A stretch of DNA of 60,000 nt from Apostichopus japonicus (lineage: Eukaryota > Echinodermata > Holothuroidea > Aspidochirotida > Stichopodidae), in the NCBI RefSeq assembly GCF_037975245.1, contig NC_092579.1, positions 15,388,178-15,448,177 on the forward strand. The letters are read 5' to 3'. Below the pieces are notes generated by a model, which was given only the letters and a program-made list of their open reading frames with translations, was not told where the DNA came from and did not search any database. The translations under genes and the position numbers were made by a program. Below are positions 1-12,352 of this stretch, one piece after another (position 1 is the first letter of the stretch; the number at the start of each line of letters is the position of its first letter).

Positions 1-844
1 CCCGGCTACTAACGATAAATTTTTGATACATTTTTTGATATCGATATAAACACCGGCTTACTATTGATACATCCATATGCAATCATATAGAACACATGTT
101 ATTATACATTGTCTTAACTTGGTTTCATGTAAATCATTACAAAGAAAATATACCAAATCCATCATCGTGGTAGGCTATAGTATAGGTCTGGTATAATTCG
201 CTATGGTAGGTTATGTCATAATCTTCTGTTTCAGTTTTACTTAAAAGATCAAATGGCCAAATTTGCTTCAAAAAGTGCAGTCCTATACAATGGTACATTT
301 TACGTGACCCGCCCTGCAGGGACCAAAGCGTCACGGCCAAACGGCACTGAAACCCAACCCCCTCTCACAAACAAAACTCAGAACTCAACAAGCAAAACGC
401 CCACCGACCAGCGCCGGGAGACAACACCCCACACCACCTCCTATGCGAACATCGCAATGCTAAAGACGGACGACCATCCCGCAGCGAAACAAAACACCCC
501 TTCCAAGGACACCAGCGTCCTAAGAAGGCAGCCCCATGCAGATAAACGGCGAAAATCACATTTAATCCGAAGGGGAATGTTACACTTCATCGCCTCTATC
601 ATATAATTTATACCTATTTGTTACCGATCAGTATCTTGATTTACCTCCAATCTCACATCAATTCCTCCAAATATTGTTTTTTTTTTGTTCTTCTTCAAAG
701 CAACAGAGTTACAAATAACACGGCTCACAACACCAACAGAACAAACTGGAGGTCTACTCCATACAATACAAACCCATGTCCTACCGACTATGAACGGTCT
801 CCCGTTACACTGTGGCAACCACTGTCTTTTCAGTGGGTGAACTA
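1..844. other. Non-coding stretch apart from the GC-rich ORF
   Basis: AT-rich DNA surrounds the GC-rich island. No splice-supported exon, RNA gene or repeat boundary was recognised. The next exon of the C1/PKC-like gene was looked for here and not found. Confidence 0.5.
253..606 (+). other. GC-rich orphan open reading frame, possible mobile-element ORF fragment
   Basis: A 117-codon frame sits in a GC-rich island (about 300-560) within AT-rich DNA. The product is hydrophilic and rich in Thr, Pro, Lys and Gln, without cysteines, hydrophobic segments or a recognised domain. The composition resembles N-terminal or ORF1 regions of retroelements, but I can name no family. It could also be an untranslated GC-rich exon of another gene. 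It is listed because the composition change is real; the coding status is weak. Confidence 0.25.
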
Positions 845-1150
845 GAACTCGTCAATTTTCTGAATTTTGTCATCTTGTCGAGATGGTAGTAAGTGTGCAA
901 CTCCTCAATTTGCAGAAAATTGTTGCATTGACGAGATCCGTTATCTCGTCAATGCATCAATTTTCTGAATTTTGTCATTTTGTCGAGATGGTAGTAAGTG
1001 TGCAACTCGTCAATTTGCAGAAAATTGTTGCATTGACGAGATCCGTTATCTCGTCAATGCATCAATTTTCTGAATTTTGTCATTTTGTCGAGATGGTAGT
1101 AAGTGTGCAACTCGTCAATTTGCAGATAATTGTCGTTTTGTCAAGTTGGT
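845..1150. repeat. 105-bp tandem repeat (about 2.8 copies) with an internal perfect palindrome
   Basis: The phrase CAATTTTCTGAATTTTGTCA starts at 853, 958 and 1063, giving an exact 105-bp period. Each full unit has the inverted repeat TGCATTGACGAGAT - 5 nt - ATCTCGTCAATGCA (14-bp arms). The 89-codon frame across it is a product of the repeat. Confidence 0.9.
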
Positions 1151-1159
1151 AACTCGTCA

Positions 1160-3697
1160 ATGCAATGTCCCTTCTACGCTTCCGTATATCGGCGTTTTCC
1201 GCAGTATTGCGAAGTAACTTCTATTACGTGTTGCATTTATGTGCTACGTTCTTTGTCGCTCGAAGCTTGTTTGTCTACTAGACACGGGCTGTTCATATCT
1301 GCATACCGTATTGTTTCCAAAAGCCAAACATGGCCTTAGAGAATCATCAAGGTTCCTTAGTACGACTTTGATTCTTTCGTAATAAGACAGTTGTAGAAAC
1401 CTAAAACTGGATGGACTTAATAGTAATACTGCTGCAGGACAACTCATGAGCGTTTTTAATTTCGTGTCTGCAAATAATTTCCATTGAACAAGATTTCGCG
1501 CCGCTGCCGCATCAAGTGACACAAGCAAATTCATAATTATCGATCGTATTTATCGATTGTATTCAGTTTATACTATCTATGTTTCACAGAATTAGTCGTA
1601 TATGTATTTACAAAGGAGACTCTGTACATATTTAAAGTGTTTGCCTATTTATCATCTGGCTGTATATACATGCCGTGGTGAATCTGACGGAAATTGATTA
1701 TAGTACAACATCATACACAGAAGACCAACCGTTAAAAATGCAGCTGGGATTACGGCAAGCACTTGGTCTGCTATGAGCAAATCACTGTGACAATCACTAA
1801 AGGCCTATATTGTCATATTATAATCTTGACTATTTCTTAATATAATATTTCTTTGATGTTCACATTTGGGTTCTCTTTACAAAGAAAGAAAAAAAATCTC
1901 TTAGGCCATTTGCCACATTTTCGGCTGTTTGACAACAGATACACATAATAACAGAGCGGCATGATAAGATAAAGTTTCAGGCAATTATTTTATTTAATTA
2001 TAAACATTTTATTTTCATATTTGGTTCTCCCTTCGGTATCCATCAAAGTTCCATGCTGGAAAAAACGGAACTAGCTCTATTCATCAACAAATGTTTTCAG
2101 TTTTGGAATCACGTGATGATTTGGAAAATAAAAACGATGTTTATATTGTTATTGATATTTGCTATTGTTTCTTTGAGAACACTTCGTTTATTTTTCTCTC
2201 AGCTAACATATTCCTCCCAAATATTCACCGGGTTCAGTTCGAAAAACCATACTATAACGCAAAGAAAACTTGAAAGTGCAAGTAATGTCTCAGTATATAG
2301 GAGAAAAGGATGACATACCGGTAGTTCTTCACGTCATAAATCATTCGAACTCTACACTTTAACAATGACAGTTATTGTGTCAAACAAAAAGCTTGTGTGG
2401 ACAGTTCCAATGGTAACGTTGGTTGAGAGGGTGAGGGGAGGGGGGGGGGGGTGGGGATTGTAGAAAATTGTTACAACGCATAGGTATGTCACATATTTCA
2501 TTAATATTTGAAAGTAGTAATTTTTAAAGTAGCGAGGTGCAAGAGGGAGGGGGTTGGGATTGTTACAACGCTATGTCACATATTTCACTAATAGTTGAAA
2601 GTAGTAACTTTACATTTTTAAAATCAGCGGGGTGTGAATGGGGAGGGGGGGGGGGCATTATTAAAACGTTTGAAGGTTTCCACGCATGTTTGGCATTTAA
2701 ACGTTATTTATAACCTCCTTGTCTAAATTTATGAATTTTGTTTGTTTTTACAAGTTTACTGTTTCCAATGTCAATAAAATGTGACAGTTTCATCACTTTA
2801 TTTTATTTCAATGTTACCGAATTATTAATCATCTTTTCTGTATCTCTGATTTAACATAGATCTAAATCACGGACTAAGCAGGCTGTATATTAATTGTCTC
2901 ACTGACTATAGCTAGGTGGATTTTATTTGTGTCTATAAAATGTTAATGAAAATATCACATTTGTCTGAAACGGTTTTTTTTTCTTCCATTATAATATACT
3001 TGAACAACATCAGTGTTAACTTTGTGAGGTTTACAAGTCCGTTGTCTAAAATTAAAGGGGTGAAATCATAGATATATCATAACGCCTTTGTGTCTAAAAC
3101 GGTGGAAAAATTCACATTTCCAAGCACGTCTATTGACCGACACTATACCATCCCAACAAAAAACCTCTCCTGATACATTGTTTGTTTTTTTGCGATGAAA
3201 GTATTTTCATAAAGCTTACCTGCGAACTGTTTCGTTTTAATGGATTGAAGATATATTTTCAGAACCTTTTTATTCGATCCAACTCGTGTTGGCGTATTTA
3301 TAATCATTTACAGACTGAGGTAAATTTGTTTATTGGTTAAACAGTATCGGATGATTGCACGATATTGCGGTATACCGATTGATTTCATTAAATTAAACAT
3401 AATGTGAAAGACCTAAAAGAAGATACAGGCTACCACGATTTGGAACATGAACTTACAACTAGCGTTACTTCTGGGGTGGGGTGGGTGGGGATGATGGCAA
3501 ACCTTTATCAGGATTTTCAGGAGAACAGTGGCATATATCCTATACCAACAAAGAATGAGGAAAAACCAGAGTAAAGAACCTCCCAGCGGTAGAAAGAAAC
3601 TCATTTAGGTAGGTATAATACATTACCACATATCTGAAGAGAAAGTTTTATCGCAGCCCATGCAGTCAATCCAGTGTATAAGTCATAGGGCATATAA

Positions 3698-3729
<32 letters not shown>

Positions 3730-5316
3730 ATATATATATAGATATACATATAGATATAGATCCATTAACTTTAAGTAGCCCTTGTGACACTTTGTTCGTT
3801 GAAGTGGTTATCTCTTGATCTCATGCAGTTGTAACACGTATAGGCCTACAGCAGAAGACATTTTCAAGTTCCCATGATTAAGTATAAACTTCGAGTGATC
3901 AGTGTTTACCTAGGGCTTTATACTTTGAATATGCTGTTGACCATAATCTGTCTATGCATTATATAAGTTAAATGTATAGGCTCTGGTAAATTGCACTTAC
4001 TAATGTGGATCTGTATACAGCAACTACGAAGTTCACTCAAGTTTTACTTTCGACGTTATTGTCTTTAATATAGCTTTAAAGACTTTGACCTCCGGTGACC
4101 TTAAATGAGCTTTATCTCTCCCTCTCAAAGAAAAAAAAGAAGTACATACGCAGTATATATTTTAATTTCCTATACACAATATATAACTATGTGATAACAT
4201 AGCAATTTGTTTTTGCATTAACTATAATGTACAATTAGTAAAGATACAATAACATAAAAGAGTTAGTGAACAGATGCATGGTGAGTGATGGTTTGTGAGG
4301 AAATTCGGCTGCCGAGGTATAGTTTGACCAGGGAGTTGTGGCCATGATTTGAAAACGAGTTGCAACCAGATAAACAAAAAATATCCCTTAAAAACGGTTT
4401 CCGTATATAGCAGATAATAATTGTATATGTAAAACACACAAGAAAAGAGAAGATGTTGTAAATACGAGAATTGGATTTATTTCAGTATGTTATAGGCTCA
4501 TAAAATATTAAAGAGAGAAAAGTTAAGTGTTTGGGTTTATTGTTTTAACGCGGTACCAGAAAATCAAACCCGTCAATTTATCTTGAGATCGTTGGAAGTG
4601 ATGTTACTATTTTCCGGTTTTGGATGTTACGTAAATAAATCATTGATTCTTGCCGTATGTGTAAGTATAAAGGTTTGATCAGCAACTGATGCAGGCTTAT
4701 CGAACAAATAACACAAACTGTGACACTATGCATTGTCACAGTTAATAACTAATACAAACTAATACAAACACCAAATGGTAAATAGTTCCCTAGTCCCCTA
4801 GCAAATAGTTCCCTAATATAGAGAAAAGCAATTCTATCAAAATTTCATGAAAAAAATAAAGACTTCACTTCATCCCCTCCCCTCCCCTTAGAGGTATAAC
4901 ATTAACATTATTTCGCTTTTGAAATATACACAGTTTGATCACTGGATGCATTGTGAAGAATGACGTCTTCAAATAGGAATGGGTTTTCATCCTTCTTACT
5001 TCAAAATTATCTTGTTTAGTTGTTTATTTATAAACACGACGTTAACAGTATAGTCTTGTCATTTATAATACTATAAAAAATAAAAGCGTCGATTGGTTCG
5101 TGTAGAATATGGGACTCCCTATTACAATTGAATCATAATAATAATTAAAAAATGGATAAAATATACTTTTATATCAATTGTTAATCAATGACACTCAATT
5201 ACCCGATGATCAAAGTCATATTTGATTATAACAGACATATAGATAACTTCAATAAAAAATACTTTCGTTAACAACAGCTGACTAAATAAAGTTCCAGCGT
5301 AGCGCCGACATGCACT
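1160..5316. other. Non-coding, with simple repeats
   Basis: No exon was recognised. It holds two related G-run segments (about 2424-2465 and 2535-2660) that share the words TTGTTACAACGC and ACATATTTCA, suggesting an old local duplication. A (TA)n microsatellite lies at about 3694-3740. The rest is AT-rich without visible structure. Confidence 0.5.
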
Positions 5317-5400
5317 CTCTAATCATGTGCCACGTCACACGCGCGGGAAATTTTCACGCTCTAATCATGTGCCACGTCACACTCGCGGGAAATTTTCACG
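5317..5400. repeat. 42-bp tandem duplication with CRE-like and E2F-like motifs
   Basis: Two copies (5317-5358 and 5359-5400) each contain CACGTCAC (CRE/E-box-like) and GCGGGAAATTTTC (E2F-like). They differ by about one base. A sequence AACATGGCGG (YY1-like) follows at about 5415. No transcript is defined here. Confidence 0.75.
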
Positions 5401-5884
5401 CCACAGCGATGGTGAACATGGCGGTTACAATCTATAAAGACAAAAAAAATATGTTTATTTAATAAATAACGTAATATTTTTTTATAATTGATGCCTTTTT
5501 ATTATCGAAATTTTCTTTGAGGTTCGACAAGGAATATCCAATAGTCAAAAGGGTAAAGTGTTTATATGAAGACTTGTCGACTTCTTTAAGGCCATGAAGT
5601 ATTCCCATTCCTGCCAAGCCTTGACCAGACGGTGATCATCAACTATGAATGGGGAGGGGGGAAGAGTGGGGGTTGGAGTGTTTAAGGAGTAAGGTGGAAC
5701 AGAGTGAGTTGGTGTAACACTTAACTTTAATGCTAAACGAGGCGCACTGTTTACAACAACTTGCACACGGGAATTTTTTGGTTATAGAAGAAGTTGCCAT
5801 TTCCCTAACCTGTGTATCCGCCCTAAACATCTGCCGAATCTTAGAGAGGTCTCAGTGAATTAGAATAAGACAAATGTACGGTAC
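5401..5884. other. Presumed intron of the C1/PKC-like gene, no exon found
   Basis: This lies downstream of the last recognised C1 exon on the minus strand. A cysteine-containing minus-strand frame around 5640-5830 was considered as the missing C1B half, but the spacing and splice sites do not fit. Confidence 0.4.
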
Positions 5885-6008
5885 CTCCACATTTCAGTCC
5901 CTGGTTGAAGAAACCGACCAACATCGACCCACAGTGGTTACAGAAAGATGGAATCTTAAAGTTGTGGTTCTGAAACTTATGAGGAGAATCCGGAGCATCG
6001 TCCTTCTC
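5885..6008 (-). CDS. C1/PKC-like gene, exon 5: linker and first half of C1B
   Basis: The acceptor is GCCTGTAG and the donor GTACCG. The exon encodes an acidic linker and then [20 protein letters not shown] followed by [12 protein letters not shown]. The Pro at C1 position 11, Gly23 and Gln27 are present. Position 22, normally Trp or Tyr, is Val. It leaves in phase 1 as expected for a C1 split before the second CxxC half. The partner exon was not found at 1-5884 and probably lies beyond the window. Confidence 0.85.
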
Positions 6009-9000
6009 CTACAGGCAAAAATAAATATCATTGTCCCCCAAATCTGCTACAGAAGAGTGGCTGACGGAAGGGTTGGTCAGTACGATGGGTGGGGTAGGGA
6101 AGGGAGATGGGTGGGGAAGGTGTTGTGCTCCAGAAGGATCGTGTAAAAATGAGTAGCACTTCATGTAACATTTTAATTAACCGACAGGATCTTAAATGTT
6201 TTATCAGAAATAGAAACTATCAAAAATCAGCTGACTTCACCGAATCAAAGACGGGAAAACACAAACTATGTATTTAGGAACATTGCATAAAGACCTATTT
6301 GTTACAGTATAATAGAAATAACAGACGGACAATGGGCATGTCGAACGTTCATTTCCCATAGGCCTTTAATGTAATATTATTATATTTTCGACGTGGGTGC
6401 AAAAACATTCAATCCCTAACTGTTGAGGATCTTACATTCGGTAAGACTTCACTGTGGCCCGCAATATTAATTTCATGTCTATCCTTGCTCTACACTACGC
6501 CAATTAGTCATTCCTTGATATTGCTTGGTCAAAGGTAAAACGGTTGGGATGGTCAAGTTAATGAGTGTATAGTTACCCGGACCCGACATCTACGAGAGAA
6601 GGAACCCGCCTGGTCCCTGATAAGTAGGTAATTCGCAAATCAACTTCATTAAACACGGATACAACAAGCGAATGGTCGTTGTATCATTGCAACGTGTCTT
6701 AGATGACATACACTGAATGTTTATATACCTGTCCAACATTCGCCATCTTGCATTTGCTTGCAACGTTTGTCAAGCATCTCTTGTGCACTGACATATCACA
6801 GCCTACGGAGAAGAAAACGAAGATATTGTCTGAATGTAATCCAGCACTTGCAAATTTTCTCCATTTACGGATTCCACTTGTTAGTTTCTTTACAACACTC
6901 ATAAAACATTAAAGAAAACAAACGAAGAAACAAGTCAAAATCAAACAGGATACTCTTAGTAAAGTGTTGGTCAGTGAATGTATATGTGATGTACATAAAA
7001 GCGATTAGCCTATAGGCCTAAACAGTAGCGTTCATATAAAAGTCAATTTCACAGTTAACATGAATCCGAGGAAATCAGTTGCAGGGAGTGTTATCGTGCA
7101 CCCATTATACCAGATACATTAGCCTGCGCGCACAACCCTGCTGTATAGTAATCTTCGTGCATCTATGTCTATCATTAACACACAATACACGCACACCCTA
7201 AGCTACACGACAGCCTTGCATGCAAGCTCTTACAATATGATTACGGTCTGTGCTAACACTTATATATATATATATATATTCATCCTGGAAACATCTAATG
7301 GGCTGAAATATATTTGGATAGTGAAATGATAGCTTCACGACGCCTACACATTTAACACACATACACACAATTAAGGTCTGTAAAGCGCGTGCGCTATTGA
7401 ACACCTATGTTTTCACAACATGACAATGACGTCTGACACTAAATGTTTAAGTCAACTAGCGCGTATACATGCACGCGTAGTCGTTTGAGTTGACCATAGA
7501 TATTTACAGCGGCCTACACAATATTTGTTCATACCTTATCTCAGTCATTACGCTCGCATAACTTTAGCCTTCAAATGATTGCGCAGGCAGTTTCCATATT
7601 ATCACGCACGCATATAGCATAACCTAATTTATCCCTGTTTGTGACGATTAAACCTTGAATATTATCTTGAAATAACATCCAATTTATTACACAAACACAA
7701 ATTTTATATAATGATAGTGGCCAACCTCGCTGATAAGATAATACTCACATCCACAGTTGTATCCTTGGTGAGCAAACCCCCTGTTAATGAGAAACAAAGT
7801 TAAACAAACATGTACCGATATTGCAAGGATTTACGTACCAAAGAATTCACTGGAAGTACAAACGATGATATTTCAATATAATTATATAAACAATGTGATT
7901 GGAATACTGAGTAAATATAAGTAGAATAAGTCTGTAGAGTTATGACACGAGGAATCATATGTTAGTGACTGCTCAAATAAAATTGGAACTATATCACCTC
8001 CCATTAATGTATAATCGTAGTTTCATATAGTTTATTGATTATTTCCCAATCTGATCTTAGATATTGAGCTGGGCAGGATAATCTTGGTGACAACAAACTG
8101 ACCGAAACCACACCCTTAGCGATAAGACAACCGTTTGGTATGCGATAGATAACAATGTTCATATAAATAATCAATTTCACTACGGTGCGTTAGATCTTTT
8201 TAATGTCATGCTTATATAAGCTGGGAATTGTGATTACAACACATTCATATCATCCAACTTCATGACAGAACTATCCCAGATGGAAACGACTAATCCTCTA
8301 GTTTCTCCCACCAACTCGCTCTCCTCTCAACTCTCCCACCAACTCGCTCTCCTCTCCACGAGTCACCTTGACAAGGGGAGAGGGGGGGGGGGCTTCCATA
8401 GCTTCATTTCAGCAGCTATATACGATGAAGTAATATTTTTTATGTAAGGCGCTTTATAAGAATAATCTATCACATTGAGACATTTCTCTGGATATCTGCT
8501 GACTGAAAATACTCCAAAATGGTGAACAAACTCAAAATGTCTGACGAGAAACTATGTTATCAAGTCTACAGGTGAGCAAAGAGAGTCACTCTGGAAATTA
8601 TCTGCGGCCTGCGAGCCTTTTGTGACCAAAGGATCCTAATTATAGGAAAGCAGAACACGACACAATGTATAGGTTTGTGCAGTTGGTTTGTTAGGCCTTT
8701 ATAACTGTGATGGGATACTTCAAAATAACATCTGGACAGTTCTGAGAGTTTACTTCGAATCATAGAAATTGAGCTAGGAAGAATGTTGACACAGTGTATC
8801 GCCGTGTGTTTAAGCAGTGAAGCTTTGAAAAAGTGAAGATGCTTTGCGTTGTACGGCAATTTTACGTTACGTATTCATACGTATACATTGTGCATTCGAC
8901 TTTGAAACTGAATTTGGTTTTACCCGCATTTTTTAAAGAGTATAGATGTACTTTGCACAACAGAGACATGTTATGGCGACCAGAGTGGTGAGTACTATAC

Positions 9001-11580
9001 TCCTGACTTTAGAACCAACTTTGAAAACTTTTTTAAGTCCTCTTATGACTCGAGTAAGTGGAGTGCTTTGTGCAACCTCCGATGCCTGAAAAGTGGTAAC
9101 TGAGAGGCACATGACAATGATTTTTCTTGATTGTATTATTTAAGTGGGTACAAATTCCACTGTGGCTCGTAACTTGAAAATCCGTGTCCACTGCCCACTA
9201 CCCACCCTTTCCTTAAATAGAATATTTTGGTCTCGTTTTATTGAATATGAACATTTTGTCGAAAATACAACAAATCAAAACAAATTGATATAGGCCTACC
9301 AGAGCATTCCATCACAAACGGAACAGAAAGTAATGGATTTAAAGCTATACATCGTGAACTGATGGCCATTGTCTTCGTTATCTGATGAACCATAATCAAC
9401 ATGGCTTCCTGAAAAATAAACGAAGGAAACTATGTAACTAAGAAAACAGAATGCGGAAATACAATGCGGAAATACAATGCGGTTTCGATGAGATAATTAT
9501 CTTCAAGGTTTTGCTCTGCACCTAAAATGTTTCTTTGGCATGGAATAAAAACAATAACATTCATATACTCAATATGGAGTATTCATATACCAGATATGAC
9601 GACATACACCAATTTCAAGTTTCCGTTCTTGAGATATCGTGCTGAGAAGGGTGTCAGCCTTCCACTCCTGTGGACCTCAAATGAAGTTTGACCTCTGATG
9701 AAACCCTCAGTCTTCATCTGTTCAACAAGGTGCATCCACGTACTATAAATATGAGATACATCCAATCAGATACAATTCTTAATTTATCGTTTTAAATACA
9801 CGATTTTTAGAATTTTACCTCTGGTGATCCTTGACTTCCACAATTAACGATAGGCTTCTTGACCTCAATATGAAGATACTCTTATAAATGCAAACTTTGG
9901 GACATTGGGTTCCCAAGCGAGGCGTCAGGCAAACGCACGAGCCCGCACACCATCATGATTGCAAAGGTTACCATTAAACATCGAAACGACAAAGCAAACT
10001 TGTGCAGCATATAATTTGCGAACCAATAAAATCATGAAAAGTCTAACTATAAGTACAATTTTTTAGGTGTAGGCCTTAACTGTGAGGGGACTGCCAGGGA
10101 ATTAGCGCTTTGATAAGATGCATTTAATGCGATGCACCTTCTAAGCTTCATTCATATCGAATAGGCTGCGGTTAAATACGGTTATAAAGTTCACTGGTTA
10201 CTATACAGTCATACAATCATATCACCATGGTTACTGTTATATTATATAAATATGAAAGCTATAGGCCTAGATTGTATCCTCTCTTGTGGAATGAATCTTA
10301 TACCCAACTGTATTACCCACCCCTCAGCCCCACACCCCTCCCTCCTCTCATAATATGAGAATTTCTTACACTCTTTTGGTGCACAGGGAAATAGAAATTT
10401 ACTTTTACAGTGTATTTCTACAAATAAGACTTATGTGATTTTTGTCTATATGAATTTAATAATTTTGTGCTAACTGTTCCTTAGTTCCTCAAGTTAGCCT
10501 CCTCAACGTCTCCCCGGCACAACATTTCGCTCCCATCAGTTTTTCTGTTCGTGCATGCAAAATAGTTCTTCTAACGGTTAATAGCTGGTTGCCATGTACT
10601 TCAAAGTTGTTTTTTCATGCAGGTTAGTGAATAATAACGATATGGAAATTCGGCGCCTCATGGGCTGGTTTTGCTAGTCCAGTCCACCCACCCTCGCCAT
10701 TGCTAATTATAATAAATTATTTTATTATTTATATATTTTTTCTTTCTACAGTTCTTAAAGCTCAATGTAAAGTGATAATTTTCAGTAATTTCTCACTCAT
10801 TTCACTTAAAAAGAGGACTATCAACAAAGTAAACTTATTAGTCAAAGAGCAGTAGCAATTGGGAAGCCAATACATAAACGACCGGTGTCATAGCCTACAG
10901 TTGAAAATACATAACCATAGACCAACATAGTCTACAATAGTAACAACATGACAGAACTATAAATACAGAAACCTCTCCCTTAAGTTACAAGACTACGGGG
11001 ATTAGAAGGGGGGGGGGCTACTCCTACTTTTGTCAATTACTTTTTGCAATACCCCCTCCCCCCCCCCCCCCCGAACGATAACATATAGACTACGAGTCCC
11101 TTCTCTCACGTTTTTTGATGCTACGACCGCTGTAAGGCCTTGATGATCTTTTTATCACAAAGCAAAACGTTCGGGAATTCCTGGTCTCGCACTGCACCCC
11201 CCCCCCACACACACACCCGGCCCCGCCACTGGATTAATCTACCCATTCATTTGGATATTAGTATATCTCAAGAATAATTTAAATCGGCCATTTTCCCCCC
11301 GACAGTTGTCACGTACGTACGCCGTAGCAAAATTCTTTGTATAATAATACAAGTATTCACACACATTGTATACGTTTTTCGAACAGTAAAAATGAGTTCA
11401 ATACGGAAACTAAATATGAACAATATACTACCAGCATGAAAGAACAACAACTTAGGCATTTTATCTTCTGCCATACCGCAATCACAAAATCCCTTTATTT
11501 GTCTTTGACAAATAAAAGCAAGATAAAATAAGAAAATCACGATCAGACTAACCTTCTTTGATTTGCGCAACTTCTGCCAT
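5885..11580 (-). CDS. Tandem C1-domain protein, probable conventional protein kinase C (5' part; gene continues off the left edge)
   Basis: Five exons on the minus strand join in phase: 11580-11553, 9408-9300, 7780-7749, 6802-6729 and 6008-5885 (28+109+32+74+124 nt, 122 codons plus 1 nt). All have AG acceptors and GT donors. The ATG is in a strong context (ATCATGG). Residues 25-74 form a complete C1 zinc finger with exact spacing: H25, C38, C41, C55, C58, H63, C66 and C74 (H-x12-C-x2-C-x13-C-x2-C-x4-H-x2-C-x7-C). A second C1 begins at H91 (C104, C107, C121) and runs into the next exon, which I could not find. C1 domains recruit kinases to diacylglycerol in membranes. A short leader followed at once by two C1 domains is the conventional PKC layout. 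As I recall it, the 32-nt exon between W and CG also matches vertebrate PRKC genes. No C2 or kinase domain is in the window, so another tandem-C1 protein is possible. The C1 call is firm and the PKC call is likely. Confidence 0.8.
6729..6802 (-). CDS. C1/PKC-like gene, exon 4: end of C1A and inter-C1 linker
   Basis: The acceptor is TCTCCGTAG and the donor GTATAT. The exon encodes [17 protein letters not shown], the final zinc ligands of C1A (C, H, C, C), then the linker KMANVGQ, ending in phase 0. The motif CDMxVHKxC is a hallmark of PKC-family C1 domains. Confidence 0.85.
7749..7780 (-). CDS. C1/PKC-like gene, 32-nt micro-exon
   Basis: The acceptor is CATTAACAG and the donor GTGAGT. It completes Trp and encodes [10 protein letters not shown], aligning with the conserved WGFxxQGxxC segment of C1 domains. 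It enters in phase 2 and leaves in phase 1, fitting both neighbours exactly. Conventional PKC genes of vertebrates have, from memory, an exon of the same size at the same place. Confidence 0.8.
9300..9408 (-). CDS. C1/PKC-like gene, exon 2: first half of C1A
   Basis: The acceptor is TTTTTCAG and the donor GTAGGC. The exon encodes an acidic, Ser/Asn-rich linker and then [20 protein letters not shown], the first half of a C1 finger (H-x12-C-x2-C). It ends after TG of a Trp codon (phase 2). The residue at C1 position 11 is Ile, where diacylglycerol-binding C1 domains normally have Pro. Confidence 0.8.
11553..11580 (-). CDS. C1/PKC-like gene, first coding exon
   Basis: This 28-nt exon encodes MAEVAQIKE plus the first base of a Gly codon, then donor GTTAGT. 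It joins the next exon in phase 1 (G|GA). The ATG has A at -3 and G at +4. It is short and lacks homology of its own. It is supported by phase continuity, the donor and the start context. An upstream stop in frame was not seen close by, so a longer 5' coding part cannot be excluded. Confidence 0.65.
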
Positions 11581-12352
11581 GATGTATCTAGTTTTCTGTA
11601 CGGTATATGTTTGCAACTGCAAGTGAAATTTTACAGCTTGATCGTGTGTGTTTTCAATCCGTTCTGCTATGAATATGATGACGCAGTGTGTTGTCTAAAA
11701 TCTGCTCTTCATTACAGCCGATGATGGCATTGATTAACTTGTGCGTTATGTGCCAAGTGCTTGTAGAGGTCAAGTTTTCAGCATAATATCAGGATATGAC
11801 GTTCGATACAATTGTTTACATTTCGCTTTCGTTTATTTGTTAGCCAACGTGAGCGGTATGATTGATCGTTAATGCGCATGTGTATTCAGGCTGTTCGAGT
11901 GCAAAACACGTTAAGACGGAGCTGGGAGAAGTAAACACTGTATGGTAGTGCCTACTGTAGAAAGATATTAGCGGATGTGAAAAGAGAGAACTTCGACATA
12001 CGGACTCGTATTTGGCAAGCCAAATGCCCAATATAGGTTTAATAAAATGTAACATTCCTGAAGGTTCATAATAAAAACAAAAATTGAATTCTGGCTTCAT
12101 CAAAATGGTAGCCTAACGAGCTAGAATTCGGATTATTTTATTCAGAGATAACGAAGTGATGTTCAACTTCAATACTATAATATCGTTAGGTTTAACGTTT
12201 TACTGCAGTGATAGTAAACAGCGTGACTTTGGCATCCTACTCATCATTTTTGTTTTCATGGAAATGCTATATTTTTTCGTCCCAGATACTTCCATATGTC
12301 TTAGTGAGAGTTCAGTATTTCCCCGCAACTTCATGAGAAACGGCTTAAGCAC

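Noticed and set aside
883-1152. 89-codon frame with two identical halves
   Set aside because: The 105-bp period is divisible by three, so the frame stays open by chance. It has no codon or domain signal.
5639-5830. Cysteine-rich minus-strand frame considered as the second half of the C1B domain
   Set aside because: Cys and His spacing does not fit C1 and there is no acceptor in phase 1.
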